64,000 nucleotides of DNA from Anaerolineae bacterium (GCA_016928235.1 JAFGLD010000205.1:1-64000), one strand, 5' to 3'; positions 25,751 through 34,559 are shown, counted from the stretch's first letter. The notes: generated from the sequence alone by a model not told the origin. Program-made: numbers and translations.

Positions 25751-26752
25751 ATGCCTCGTTATGGATTTAATTTTCAATGGATACTGGGATGGGTAGACAG
25801 AGGAAGTATGCCGGAGCCGCCCGATCCGCGCGCACTGGACATGATAGCAGAACTGGGTTTCGATTTCGTCCGCATCCCGGCCAACTACTGGTTTTGGACC
25901 CACGATTTCGACTACCGGCATCCTGATGAGTCGGTGTGGAATGTCATCGATGACTATCTGGCGGCCTGCCGGTCACGCGGGATGCACATGAGCCTCAACC
26001 TGCATCGGGCCCCCGGCTACTGCATCAATCGCAACGATCTGGAACGCCACAATTTATGGGTGGACAAGATCGCCCAGGATGCCTTTGTCTTCCTGTGGAG
26101 CCGGTTTGCTGATCGCTATCAGGGTGTGCCTAACACCAATTTGAGTTTCGACCTGGTCAACGAGCCGCCGGGCGTCGGGGAGTACGGGATGACTCGCGAT
26201 AACCATGCCGCTTTGATACGTCGTGCTGTGGCTGCTATCCGGGAGATCGACCCGGAGCGGGAGATCGTCATCGATGGAGTGGGCGGCGGCCACCTGGCCA
26301 TGCCGGAACTGGCCGATCTGGGCGTCATCCACAGCGGTCGCGGCTACCAGCCGATGCCGATCAGCCATCATGGGGCATTCTGGTGGCCGGATTACCAGGA
26401 CGCTCCCCTGCCCAAATACCCTGGTCTGGAATGGGATGGCCGTGTCTGGGACAAAGATGCCCTGCGTAGTTACTTCCAGCCCTGGCGAGATGTCGAAGCA
26501 CGGGGCGTGACGATCCACATCGGCGAGTTTGGCTGCCACAACCAGACTCCCAACGACATCGCGCTGCGCTGGTTCGCCGATCTGCTGAGTTTGTTCAAAG
26601 AGTTCGGTTGGGGATACAGCCTGTGGCAGTTTGCCGGGCCCTTTGGCATCATCGAGCACGGACGACCCGGCGCAAAGTACGAGGATATCCACGGGTACAA
26701 AGTTGACCGCGAGCTGCTCGACCTGCTGACTGAGTGTCGCGTTCAGGGATGA
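25751..26752 (+). CDS. GH5-type cytoplasmic beta-glycosidase/endoglycanase
   Basis: A 333-residue TIM-barrel glycosidase of GH5 type. The acid/base Glu138 lies in SFDLVNEPPG and the nucleophile Glu259 in VTIHIGEFGCHN. Other family features are FDFVRIPANYWFW, HMSLNLHRAPG and SLWQFAGPFGI near the C-terminus. No signal peptide is visible, so it should act on imported oligosaccharides. The ATG at 25751 has AGGACA upstream and sits 26 bp after the epimerase stop, so the two are probably co-transcribed. Substrate could be beta-glucan or beta-mannan fragments; the subfamily cannot be set by eye. Confidence 0.83.
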   Translation: MPRYGFNFQWILGWVDRGSMPEPPDPRALDMIAELGFDFVRIPANYWFWTHDFDYRHPDESVWNVIDDYLAACRSRGMHMSLNLHRAPGYCINRNDLERHNLWVDKIAQDAFVFLWSRFADRYQGVPNTNLSFDLVNEPPGVGEYGMTRDNHAALIRRAVAAIREIDPEREIVIDGVGGGHLAMPELADLGVIHSGRGYQPMPISHHGAFWWPDYQDAPLPKYPGLEWDGRVWDKDALRSYFQPWRDVEARGVTIHIGEFGCHNQTPNDIALRWFADLLSLFKEFGWGYSLWQFAGPFGIIEHGRPGAKYEDIHGYKVDRELLDLLTECRVQG

Positions 26753-26793
26753 GGAACAGGCGAAATTGCCGGGCAGCGTGTCACATCCCCCAA

Positions 26794-26810
26794 CCCCTTT
26801 TATAAAGGGG
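26794..26810. terminator. Hairpin between convergent genes
   Basis: CCCCTTT and AAAGGGG arms with a TAT loop, lying between the GH5 gene (plus) and the hypothetical gene (minus). The symmetric form could serve both strands. The surrounding phrase CCCCCAACCCC also looks repeat-like. Confidence 0.5.
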
Positions 26811-26827
26811 CACCTTAAAACACGTTT

Positions 26828-27724
26828 TTACGCAGTCTTCTGCTCAGGGCCGGCGTTCTGATCTGCGACAGGTTTCTGTTCAGTGGTTGGCTTGGGTTCA
26901 GCATCGACCTTCTTATCTGGGCTGGAGGGTTTCAACTGGGAGGTTCTGGTGCTGGTTGGTGTCACCAGCAAGGTCTGGATGCGCTGCCATATCTCGTGTC
27001 CCGGCAGGGTGTGCGCTCTGAGCCGGGCCGCCCAATAGAGCATATCGCCCAGAAGCCCGGCCAGAAATGCGGCAAAAAGTGGGCTATCAACCTTCACATC
27101 GTGCTCCCGTCGATGATCGTCGATGTCGCGATTTCCCAACTCAGAGAAGCGCAAATCGGTGGCCGATGAGGCTGCCTTAAAGAGATAGATATTTTCGGGC
27201 CCGCTGGCAACCAGTGCCTGGTCAGAAGGCTCCCGGAAGCCAACCAATTCCCACTTTAAGGCCGGCTTGGGAACAGCGTAGGTGGACAGTGCTGCCGAGA
27301 GCTGATCAAAAGGGATCAGGAACTCCGCGCCGCCAAAGCGATCGAGAACCTCGTACTGTTGCAGAGCAATGCCACTATGATTGACCAGCGCGTAAATGAT
27401 CTCGGCGTAGGGCATCAGCCGGTACGGATCGAGAGGGAGATGTTCCTCTAGCACAGGACGCCAGGCCCGCGCAACAAACGCCATGTCGCTGGCAATGTGT
27501 AATGCAGCATCCTCCCCAACCTCTCTGGCGATCTCACTCAGCAGCCTGCGCGCCATATTCTGATCGATGATGGGCGTCGTTTGCACATCAAGCAGGACGG
27601 AACCCAGTGAGATCAAGACGCGCTGGATCGCCGCTTTGTCGATCAGCCCGATGATGGCAACCAGGCTTAGAACGTCGGCCAGGGCCTGGATGCGTTGTTC
27701 TGGGGTGGATTGAGTGGGCATCAT
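26828..27724 (-). CDS. Hypothetical protein with Pro/Lys-rich tail
   Basis: A 298-residue protein that I do not recognise. Residues about 5-130 are helical and amphipathic (LADVLSLVAIIGLID, GEDAALHIASDMAFVARAW). A short hydrophobic stretch lies near 220-240 (SPLFAAFLAGLLGDMLYW). The final 50 residues are polar and repetitive (KKVDAEPKPTTEQKPVADQN), suggesting a disordered tail. No signal peptide or catalytic motif is visible. The ATG at 27724 is chosen over a frame opening at 27775 because the helical domain begins soon after it; ribosome-binding signals are weak. It is divergent from the SGNH-like gene at 27897. Confidence 0.6.
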   Translation of the reverse strand: MMPTQSTPEQRIQALADVLSLVAIIGLIDKAAIQRVLISLGSVLLDVQTTPIIDQNMARRLLSEIAREVGEDAALHIASDMAFVARAWRPVLEEHLPLDPYRLMPYAEIIYALVNHSGIALQQYEVLDRFGGAEFLIPFDQLSAALSTYAVPKPALKWELVGFREPSDQALVASGPENIYLFKAASSATDLRFSELGNRDIDDHRREHDVKVDSPLFAAFLAGLLGDMLYWAARLRAHTLPGHEIWQRIQTLLVTPTSTRTSQLKPSSPDKKVDAEPKPTTEQKPVADQNAGPEQKTA

Positions 27725-27896
27725 GATCCCGTCGGCACACATGGATGAGATGCTGCTTATTGTACGGGAATACACACGACTACGCCAGTTGAAGGATGCT
27801 CGATGCTCTTGATTTTACTCAACCACCCATTGTGCTAAACTGATGGGCATATTGTTCGTGTTTGGTGATTGATCTGTTATGAAGAGGAGAGCTATC

Positions 27897-29444
27897 ATGC
27901 CCCGTGTGTACCGTTACATCAGTACGTTGCCGGCACTCATCATCACAGTTGTTCTGTTTCTGCTATCCCATGGCCTGACATCAGCGCAATCGCCGGTCCG
28001 CATCATCTGGCTGCATCATTCCGTCGGCGCTGGGATCATCGATGGCGGCGGTGTGCGTGAAGGCTTATCCGCGCTGGGCCACGAGTTTTACGACCACGGC
28101 TATAACGGTGATGGGCTGCGCCTGGCCGACGGTTCAACCCCTGGCACTACCTTCGATGTGCCGGGCGATAACACCGATCCGGATGGTTTCGCTGATATCT
28201 TCAACCAGCCGGTACACAACCCACCCGACAACACACTCAGCCATCTCATGCAGTATGACGTCATCATGATCAAGTCATGCTTCCCAACCAGCAATATCGG
28301 CGACGATGCGCAATTGGAGGCCGACAAGGGGTACTACCGGACGATTGCCAAGCAGATGGACCAATATCCTGATAAGCTCCTGATTCTTGTTACCCATCCC
28401 CCCCAGGTCCCCAACAGCACCGATTCCGATGAGGCACAACGAGCACGTGCCCTCAACGACTGGCTGCTCTCTGATGCGTTTCTCAGCGGGCACCCCAATC
28501 TCTTCGTTTTCGATCTCTTTGGCCGGTTGGCCGGTGGGGATAACTTGCTGCGTTCCAACTATCGTGTCTCGGACGATGACGCGCACCCCAACGATATTGC
28601 CAATGCCGCCATTGGGCCGGAACTGGTCGATTTCGTCGATCAGGCCATTCGCAGTGCCTGGGGCAATGCGCCGCGTCCGCAATCATCATCGAGCGATGGC
28701 TTGCCTGCCGAGGAGCCGGCGGGTGATTCCATCGAGCAGCCTCCCGCGGCGGGAGCGGTTGCCACGGATGTCATCGATGATTTCGAGGCGGGGGCCGATG
28801 CCTGGCATGCCGACACCGACAGACCGGAGACGATCATCGAGTGTGGGGCAGACAGCGAGTTTGCTCATAGTGGTAACGCCTCTTTGCGGCTACACTACGA
28901 GATCGCGCCCGACGGTTATGTCACCTGTGGTCACTCCTTCGACGAGACACAGAATTGGGGCGGCGCGACAGGCATCTCGTTGTGGTTGATGGCCGACACA
29001 CCCGATCAATGGGTCACGCTGGGCGTGTATTCCGGTGCCCTCGAATCACCCACGCCCTTCGAGATATCTTTTGCCGTCCCACCCAACAGCCTGAATGCCT
29101 GGGCACAGGTCATCTATGCCTGGACCGATTTCGAGCGGGCCGGCTGGGCCGATGCGGGTGGGCTGCAAGCACTCGATCCGGCGCGGGTGACCGGCTACAG
29201 TCTCAGCCTTGGAGCCGGCGAAGAGACTGTCTCAGGCATCATGTGGATGGACGATGTAGAGCTGGTCGAAGGTCGTGTGGCTACTACGGCTGAGGAGGAT
29301 GAGCCGGAGGAGGATGTCGAGCAAGATGAGCCGGATATCCGGGCTGAGAAAAAATTGTGCGGTGGGGTTGGAGCTGTCTTGCTGCTCCCTCTGGCTGCGG
29401 GCATGGTGATGGCCAATCGACGCCGCTGTAGGGTGATTGGATAG
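27897..29444 (+). CDS. Surface protein: SGNH-like domain, CBM-like domain, C-terminal anchor
   Basis: A 515-residue exported protein. A signal peptide (to about residue 28, ending GLTSAQS) precedes an SGNH-hydrolase-like domain (about 30-260) with VRIIWLHHSVGAG near the start, YDVIMIKSCFP and a late DDAHPNDIAN block containing the Asp..His pair usual in that fold. The typical GDSL serine is not obvious, so activity is uncertain. A galactose-binding-like beta-sandwich (about 285-460, DDFEAGADAWHAD) follows. The end is an acidic linker, then CGGVGAVLLLPLAAGMV and an Arg-rich tail, a sorting- or anchor-like signal. The ATG at 27897 follows GAGGAGAG by six bases; an earlier in-frame ATG at 27879 is less well placed. 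Confidence 0.7.
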   Translation: MPRVYRYISTLPALIITVVLFLLSHGLTSAQSPVRIIWLHHSVGAGIIDGGGVREGLSALGHEFYDHGYNGDGLRLADGSTPGTTFDVPGDNTDPDGFADIFNQPVHNPPDNTLSHLMQYDVIMIKSCFPTSNIGDDAQLEADKGYYRTIAKQMDQYPDKLLILVTHPPQVPNSTDSDEAQRARALNDWLLSDAFLSGHPNLFVFDLFGRLAGGDNLLRSNYRVSDDDAHPNDIANAAIGPELVDFVDQAIRSAWGNAPRPQSSSSDGLPAEEPAGDSIEQPPAAGAVATDVIDDFEAGADAWHADTDRPETIIECGADSEFAHSGNASLRLHYEIAPDGYVTCGHSFDETQNWGGATGISLWLMADTPDQWVTLGVYSGALESPTPFEISFAVPPNSLNAWAQVIYAWTDFERAGWADAGGLQALDPARVTGYSLSLGAGEETVSGIMWMDDVELVEGRVATTAEEDEPEEDVEQDEPDIRAEKKLCGGVGAVLLLPLAAGMVMANRRRCRVIG

Positions 29445-29502
29445 TAGACTTTATCGGCAATAAGAATTCTATGTGTAGTTCAGCTATTCCCGATAAAGTC
29501 TA
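29445..29502 (+). terminator. Long inverted repeat between surface-protein and hydrolase genes
   Basis: Arms of 18 bp with one mismatch (29445-29462 and 29485-29502, TAGACTTTATCGGCAATA and its near-complement) around a 22-base loop, starting immediately after the stop codon. There is no T-run. It could act as a terminator or processing site or be a small dispersed element. Confidence 0.6.
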
Positions 29503-29536
29503 GTGAAGATTCTTAAATACAAAGAGGAGATTGATG

Positions 29537-30421
29537 ATGAAAGAGAAGTTGATTGTGCTGTTCCTGATTGCGCTCACGTTGGCTGCTTGTGGCGGCGCGG
29601 CGACGACAGAAACACTCGCGCCTGCTGTAGAGCCAACGGCTAAGCCCACCGACCTGACTGAGCCAAGTGTAACGCCCGCGCCAACCGAGGTCACCGAGCA
29701 GCCGGGCATCCCGCTGCCGGAGTCTCAGCGTATCGAGTTCTCTCTTGCGGATGGAACGCTGTTGGTCGGGACCTATTATCCGCCGCGCATCGCGCCTGCT
29801 CCAGGCGTTTTACTGGTACACCAGATGCGCTCGAACAGGGAGGCCTGGGAACCGCTCTTCAATCTGCTGCGCGGCGAAGAATGGAATGGCCATCCCTCGC
29901 CGCTGGAAGCCGGTGGCCCGACCTATGCTATTTTCGCCATCGACTTACCTGGGCATGGTGAGAGTGGCGGCAATGCTCAAGACCAGGCCATGCTTGAGGC
30001 GGTGGCCTTAGGGCTGGAGCAGATGCGCAGCTTTGAGGAGGTCGACGCGGAGCAGATTGTGATCATGGGAGCTAGTGTTGGCGCCGATGCTGCTGTAGAC
30101 GAATGCAATGAAGGCTGTGTCGGCGCGGTGTCTTTCTCGCCGGGCGGCTTCCTGGGTATCGATTACAACACGGCCTTGCAAACTCTACTCGATGAAAAGG
30201 ACCCACCTGTCCTGTGCATTGCCGCAGTGAATGACGTGGCCAGCAACGAAGCCTGCCTGGCAGGCGAATCGGTGGGGTTGAGCAGTTACCAGTATCATAT
30301 CTATGACGGCAGGACACACGGCACCAACCTCTTCATGGAAGATAGCCTGACCCCGCCACCGCATGTTATTGAGTTGGTTTTGCAATGGCTTGGGGAGAAT
30401 CTGCCGCTGGTGGTTCCATAG
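29537..30421 (+). CDS. Alpha/beta hydrolase lipoprotein, dienelactone-hydrolase-like
   Basis: A 294-residue exported lipoprotein. The signal peptide ends in LTLAAC and is followed by a Thr/Pro/Glu-rich linker to about residue 55. The hydrolase fold shows GVLLVHQM, AIDLPGHGESGG, the nucleophile elbow GASVGA (Ser), an Asp in IAAVNDVAS and His in YDGRTHGTNLF. This is a complete triad on the outer face of the membrane. The start could also be the ATG at 29534 or the TTG at 29531; AGGAG at 29525-29529 gives a 7-base spacing to 29537. The substrate is unknown. Confidence 0.82.
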   Translation: MKEKLIVLFLIALTLAACGGAATTETLAPAVEPTAKPTDLTEPSVTPAPTEVTEQPGIPLPESQRIEFSLADGTLLVGTYYPPRIAPAPGVLLVHQMRSNREAWEPLFNLLRGEEWNGHPSPLEAGGPTYAIFAIDLPGHGESGGNAQDQAMLEAVALGLEQMRSFEEVDAEQIVIMGASVGADAAVDECNEGCVGAVSFSPGGFLGIDYNTALQTLLDEKDPPVLCIAAVNDVASNEACLAGESVGLSSYQYHIYDGRTHGTNLFMEDSLTPPPHVIELVLQWLGENLPLVVP

Positions 30422-30615
30422 ACAATCCATCTTCCGGCATGATAAGGCATGTGTGTTGCTAACTACCAACAGAAACTATATGATCTTTCTGGTAGCATCT
30501 GCCCATCAAAAAAAACGAAGACCAGCCGGTATCGCAAATGTCGATACACTCCGGAGCGATATAGAGACGCTACCAATTCTACCTTAGCTTACTGAGAGAA
30601 AGGATAAGGACTGAC

Positions 30616-31086
30616 ATGAAAGGTGACGATCGAATCCTCGAAACGTTGAACTATCTCCTGGCCGACGAGCTGACAGCCATCAACCAGTATATGGTCCACT
30701 CTGAAATGTGCGCCGACTGGGGGTACGAAAAACTCCACGAGACGATCGAGAAGCGTGCTATCGGTGAGATGTTACACGCCGAGAAGCTCATTGGACGCAT
30801 CTTATTTTTGGAGGGAGTTCCCATCGTTAGCAAACTGAACCCCATGCACATTGGCGCTAACGTTGAGGAGCAGCTCAACAACGACTGGACGGCAGAGAGC
30901 GAGGCAATCAAAGCTTACAACGATGCGGTCCAACTGGCGGTTGAGGCGAGTGATAACGGCACGCGTGAACTGTTCGAATCGATCCTCAAGGATGAAGAGG
31001 ATCATATCGACTGGATCGAGACGCAGATCGAGCAGATCAAGCAGATGGGGCTACAGCTCTATCTGGCAAAGCAGTTGGACGACTAA
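30616..31086 (+). CDS. bfr: Bacterioferritin
   Basis: A 156-residue ferritin of standard length. All ferroxidase ligands are present at the canonical positions: Glu18, Glu51, His54, Glu94, Glu127 and His130. Met52 is the expected axial haem ligand. The protein assembles into a 24-subunit cytoplasmic shell that oxidises and stores iron. GAGAAAGGA lies upstream of the ATG. It stands alone, with 195 bp upstream and a decayed region downstream. No bacterioferritin-associated ferredoxin gene is next to it. Confidence 0.97.
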   Translation: MKGDDRILETLNYLLADELTAINQYMVHSEMCADWGYEKLHETIEKRAIGEMLHAEKLIGRILFLEGVPIVSKLNPMHIGANVEEQLNNDWTAESEAIKAYNDAVQLAVEASDNGTRELFESILKDEEDHIDWIETQIEQIKQMGLQLYLAKQLDD

Positions 31087-31197
31087 TCCCACTTTCACAT
31101 TGACTTCCGAAGTCTTGACCAGATCTTCAAGTAGGAGGTCGCGGCAGGACTTCGGAAGTTGCGTCTTCTTAACACCAATATGGCTCGTCCGGTATAG

Positions 31198-31620
31198 TCA
31201 GGAGATGTCAGGTGTGGACAGATTGCCACTGTTGAACATGACCAACTTTTCCCAGTCAATCATGTAGTCTATCCCACAAAAACCATGAAGCAATTCTGCC
31301 GTAAGGCGATTCTCTAGGGCTACCCGTTTGTTGTTGAAGTCATCGTTGTGTTGTTTGGCCTGATAACCGATAGGTTCGATGATATCAATATACAGATTTG
31401 ATTCCCCAGACAGAAAATACCAGAAACGTTGACCAACCAGGACGTCATAGAAGCCCCTGTCTCTGAAACGTTTCTTTCCGTAACAGATGCCCAAAACGGG
31501 CTGTAGATGTATGCCGGAACGCGCCTGTCTTTGTACTGTTAATCCACGTTTGAAGTTTTCTGGGATGGTATACGGGGCTGTGATATGGAAAGAGATTATT
31601 TGTGAACATTTTGCCGGATG
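31198..31620 (-). pseudogene. C-terminal fragment resembling a type II restriction endonuclease
   Basis: A minus-strand reading frame open from about 31620 to 31198 without a usable start. It encodes HITAPYTIPENFKRGLTVQ, then LQPVLGICYGKKRFRDRG, VGQRFWYFLSGESNLYIDII and a final WEKLVMFNSGN. This reads like the C-terminal part of a PmeII-type restriction endonuclease (core strand LGxCYGK, FWxxxSG, terminal FNSGN), although I rely on memory for the family. The N-terminal part is lost where a REP-like palindrome (31647-31666) begins. No methyltransferase is nearby, which fits a dead remnant. A shorter version could start at a TTG near 31494. Confidence 0.45.
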
Positions 31621-31646
31621 AAATGTTATTCCCCGACCGGCTTGTC

Positions 31647-31666
31647 ATTCCCGCGCAGGCGGGAAT
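31647..31666. repeat. REP-like palindrome
   Basis: ATTCCCGC / GCGGGAAT with a GCAG loop, inside the phrase GTCATTCCCGCGCAGGCGGG, which is a very widespread bacterial intergenic repeat (its translation gives the familiar WWIPACAGMTS). It abuts the broken end of the restriction-enzyme fragment. Confidence 0.8.
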
Positions 31667-31931
31667 CCACCAGCACACAGAGCATTCATCAAAGCATTCC
31701 GGATGCTGCCCTAGATAAGGGTGTTCTTTTGTATCGGCGTAGCCCGCAAATATCTCGCCTTTTGTCACAACTCAATGAACCATCCCCGGATGACCCATTA
31801 TCGCCCGCTAACTGACAGGCATTTCCCGGTGAGGTCGGCACCTCCGCTTACCCTCCCCACCGCATCGATGCTAGAATGAACCTCGCATCTTAACAACAGC
31901 CTCTGTCTCTCAACGCCACCGATGGGATAGC

Positions 31932-32159
31932 AACACAATCGCTCAATCACACAATGGGCCCGGCGCCGGCAATCTGATCGCCACCAACTCCTGGGCAGGC
32001 GTCGATGTTCGGGAGAGCAGCGTTAGCAACGCCATCCGCGGCAACCGCATCGATAAGAACAACCAGTTGGGCATCGACCTGTACACCGGCAGCGGCGGCG
32101 TGAAGCATCTTCTCAATCATTCGAGGGACAATGTCTCATCGCGACGTTTTTACACATAA
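31932..32159 (+). pseudogene. Beta-helix repeat protein fragment
   Basis: An open stretch without a start codon encoding GPGAGNLIATNSWAGVDVRE and SNAIRGNRIDKNNQLGIDLY. This is the recurring turn of right-handed parallel beta-helix surface proteins common in Chloroflexota. It stops at 32159 after leaving the repeat pattern inside an inverted repeat. Only about two coils remain, so it is a decayed piece of a much larger gene. Confidence 0.65.
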
Positions 32160-32205
32160 AAAGTGTCGAGAAATGCAACTTTACCCCCATTGATTGAGAA
32201 GATGC
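32105..32205. repeat. Element with 15-bp inverted ends
   Basis: GCATCTTCTCAATCA at 32105-32119 and its exact complement at 32191-32205 bound a 101-bp segment that interrupts the beta-helix fragment. The size and perfect ends fit a MITE-like insertion, though a simple hairpin cannot be excluded. No clear target duplication was seen. Confidence 0.6.
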
Positions 32206-32504
32206 CCAGTTTTTTAGAAAGAGGAAACCACCACCTTATTCTGCTCACTTTTTGGTCTTGACAGTGGGGGGCACCTTAGAGTTTTCATCTTTGGGATTAT
32301 CATACCAGGCAACTGTGAAGAAGTTGTATAGAAAGCGTCAGGAAATCGTTGTTTTTTCAGCCTATGTAAATGAGATAACCTATCAGGCAGCCGTCGGACA
32401 CTCAGATTTTTAGTGCTGTGAAAGATGTCTGTTCTCAGTACAATTATGATGGCACGACGACAAAATGATAGACGGTTTCTCCATCAAGCAAAGGTGTAGA
32501 CTGT
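32206..32504. other. Spacer downstream of the decayed region
   Basis: About 300 bp without a supported gene. It contains a GGTCTTGACAGTGGGG phrase that may be part of an old insertion element, but nothing firm can be said. Confidence 0.35.
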
Positions 32505-34559
32505 ATGAGCATCAAACTGGACTGGGAGGTCGAATCCGAAGGAGGCTGGAAAGAAGTTGGCGAAGACCCTGGAGCCATCGCCGAGCGTCAGCGGCGTGTT
32601 CGGCGGGCCCGCAACAGTCTGTTGGTGGTGTGGGTACTCATCCTGATCCTTGGGGGGGGCATTGTTTACCGCCTATTCACAGTCGGACAGCAGGTGCGCG
32701 CAGCACTGGAGGCAACAGTTGCTGCCGAGACACTGGCGCTGCGAATCGGTGATCGGGAATCCTATCTGGCGATTCAGTCAGATATAGGAGAGTGGTGGAA
32801 AATACAAGAAACGATGTTCGAGGAGTATCAGTCTACGGCGATACCGATCGACGTGACCGGCCAGATCGTGCAAATGGATATCACCGCCGACCGGGCAAGA
32901 GTGACCCTGCGAGAGATCTATGACGGCAAAGAATATCACGTGATGTGGTTTTACCAACGTGATGCCGATGGTTGGAAGCACGTTGCCCACGATCCACGTT
33001 TCTGGGGTGAGCGGCGCGAGCGCAAATCAGCCTACTTTGACTTCGATTACTATTCGGCAGATCAAGAGTTGGTAGAAACACTGGTTGTCCAGCTCAACAA
33101 GTGGTGGAACACTGCCTGTAGTTTGACATCATGTACGAGTAAACCCGATCACATCCAGGTGCTCATCGAGCCTGACAGGCTGGCCAAAGTTGGCTGGGCC
33201 GAATATGACGCCAATACGCTGATCGTCCCCTCCCCGTTGATCGGGAGGTTCCAGGTTGGTGAATCGGCTGCCCCGTCCTTGACGATCCGGCTTTCCGATC
33301 TCATTGCCGGGCGCTGGGCCGAACATATAAGCGGTGGCGAAAGCCCGGATTATTCCGAGATACACTGGTTGGAAAGCGAATTGCGCCTGTGGCTACAGCA
33401 GGCATTTGTACCGGGCCAACCGCCTGCGCCTCTGCTCACCCCACTTGTCGAAACCTACGGCCAGCAGATCGTTCCCCAGCTTACTGCGCGCATCAAGATG
33501 GGTGATGAGCTACCGGCCACATTGGAAGCACTCACGGGTACTCCAGTATCCGATTTGCAAGTGGGATGGGAACACTATCTGGCTTATCGTTTGCGAGCAG
33601 ACGCGGCACTAATCGCCGGCGGACATGAGACCGAGGCTATCTTGCTCTACCGAGATCCGGAACGGCCTACAAGCTCCACGATGTCCTATGCGGAGGAAGC
33701 TCAGCCCGATTCAATTCAGGTGCTTAGCTTACGCCGATATGGTGAGTTATGGGGAGCAAACATACATTACACCATGAGATATCGGTATGGAGAAGAAAAA
33801 AGCAGCTTTGTGTTGTTTCGTCTGCTGAATAAACGTTGGGTTATCACTTTTCCGGTCCGCGAAGATTTGGGGACAGTGCAAGAGACGCACGGAAAACATG
33901 TTGTCTTGCGCTACTTCGACATTGACACGCCCCTGATTGGCGATCTCCTCTCCGAGCTAGAGCAAACCTACACGCAAGTTAGCGCACATTTCGGCATAGC
34001 AGAAGATGGACCAAATATCACGATGGGGGTCGCATTTGTTGGATCTCCATTTGCACACGAGCTTGAAGTCTCGTATCCCTCAGATAGGATAGCACTGCTC
34101 GAAGGTGGCACAACAGAACAAGTCTATGTTGACGCCAAGCATAACCTGATCTTCATTCTGGTGTGTCAGGCTATGGAGTGTCAGCCATTGTTCGAATCGG
34201 ATTCGGATAATGTTAAAGCATTGTTAGCGAGCACCATCTTGATGTGGGAACTCAATCGTTGGTCTGTCTATTCAGATGATGTTGCGCAAGTATGGACTGA
34301 GAGGTCGCGCCAAATGCCGGAATCACTGGAGAGCTTGTGGACAACCGATGTCTATGTCTCGTCCATTGTATGCGCCGAAGTGCTCATCGATCTATTGGTG
34401 GAACGATATGGTGAAGAAGCCGTCGCCAAACTGGCGATCAACATTTCCCAGGCCGGCAGTATGGATGACTGGCTGCATCGAAGCCTGGGCATCCACACCA
34501 CCGATATCGAAGCCGAATGGCTCGATCGGGTCGAGCTGGCACTGGAGGCCAATCCATAG
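32505..34559 (+). CDS. Large membrane-anchored protein of unknown function
   Basis: A 684-residue protein that I cannot assign. A charged cytoplasmic head (1-35) leads into one membrane helix (about 36-60, SLLVVWVLILILGGGIVYRLF). The rest should face outward. The region 75-175 looks like an SnoaL/NTF2-type or Cif-like sheet (ITADRARVTLREIYDG, YHVMWFYQRDADGWKH). The C-terminal third (about 450-680) has a peptidase-like helical look (LEQTYTQVSAHFG, LIDLLVERYGEEAVAKL, LGIHTTDIEAEWLDRVELAL), resembling gluzincin-type extracellular proteins. However, no HExxH motif is present, so if it derives from a metallopeptidase it has lost the zinc site. It stands alone on the plus strand. Confidence 0.7.
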   Translation: MSIKLDWEVESEGGWKEVGEDPGAIAERQRRVRRARNSLLVVWVLILILGGGIVYRLFTVGQQVRAALEATVAAETLALRIGDRESYLAIQSDIGEWWKIQETMFEEYQSTAIPIDVTGQIVQMDITADRARVTLREIYDGKEYHVMWFYQRDADGWKHVAHDPRFWGERRERKSAYFDFDYYSADQELVETLVVQLNKWWNTACSLTSCTSKPDHIQVLIEPDRLAKVGWAEYDANTLIVPSPLIGRFQVGESAAPSLTIRLSDLIAGRWAEHISGGESPDYSEIHWLESELRLWLQQAFVPGQPPAPLLTPLVETYGQQIVPQLTARIKMGDELPATLEALTGTPVSDLQVGWEHYLAYRLRADAALIAGGHETEAILLYRDPERPTSSTMSYAEEAQPDSIQVLSLRRYGELWGANIHYTMRYRYGEEKSSFVLFRLLNKRWVITFPVREDLGTVQETHGKHVVLRYFDIDTPLIGDLLSELEQTYTQVSAHFGIAEDGPNITMGVAFVGSPFAHELEVSYPSDRIALLEGGTTEQVYVDAKHNLIFILVCQAMECQPLFESDSDNVKALLASTILMWELNRWSVYSDDVAQVWTERSRQMPESLESLWTTDVYVSSIVCAEVLIDLLVERYGEEAVAKLAINISQAGSMDDWLHRSLGIHTTDIEAEWLDRVELALEANP

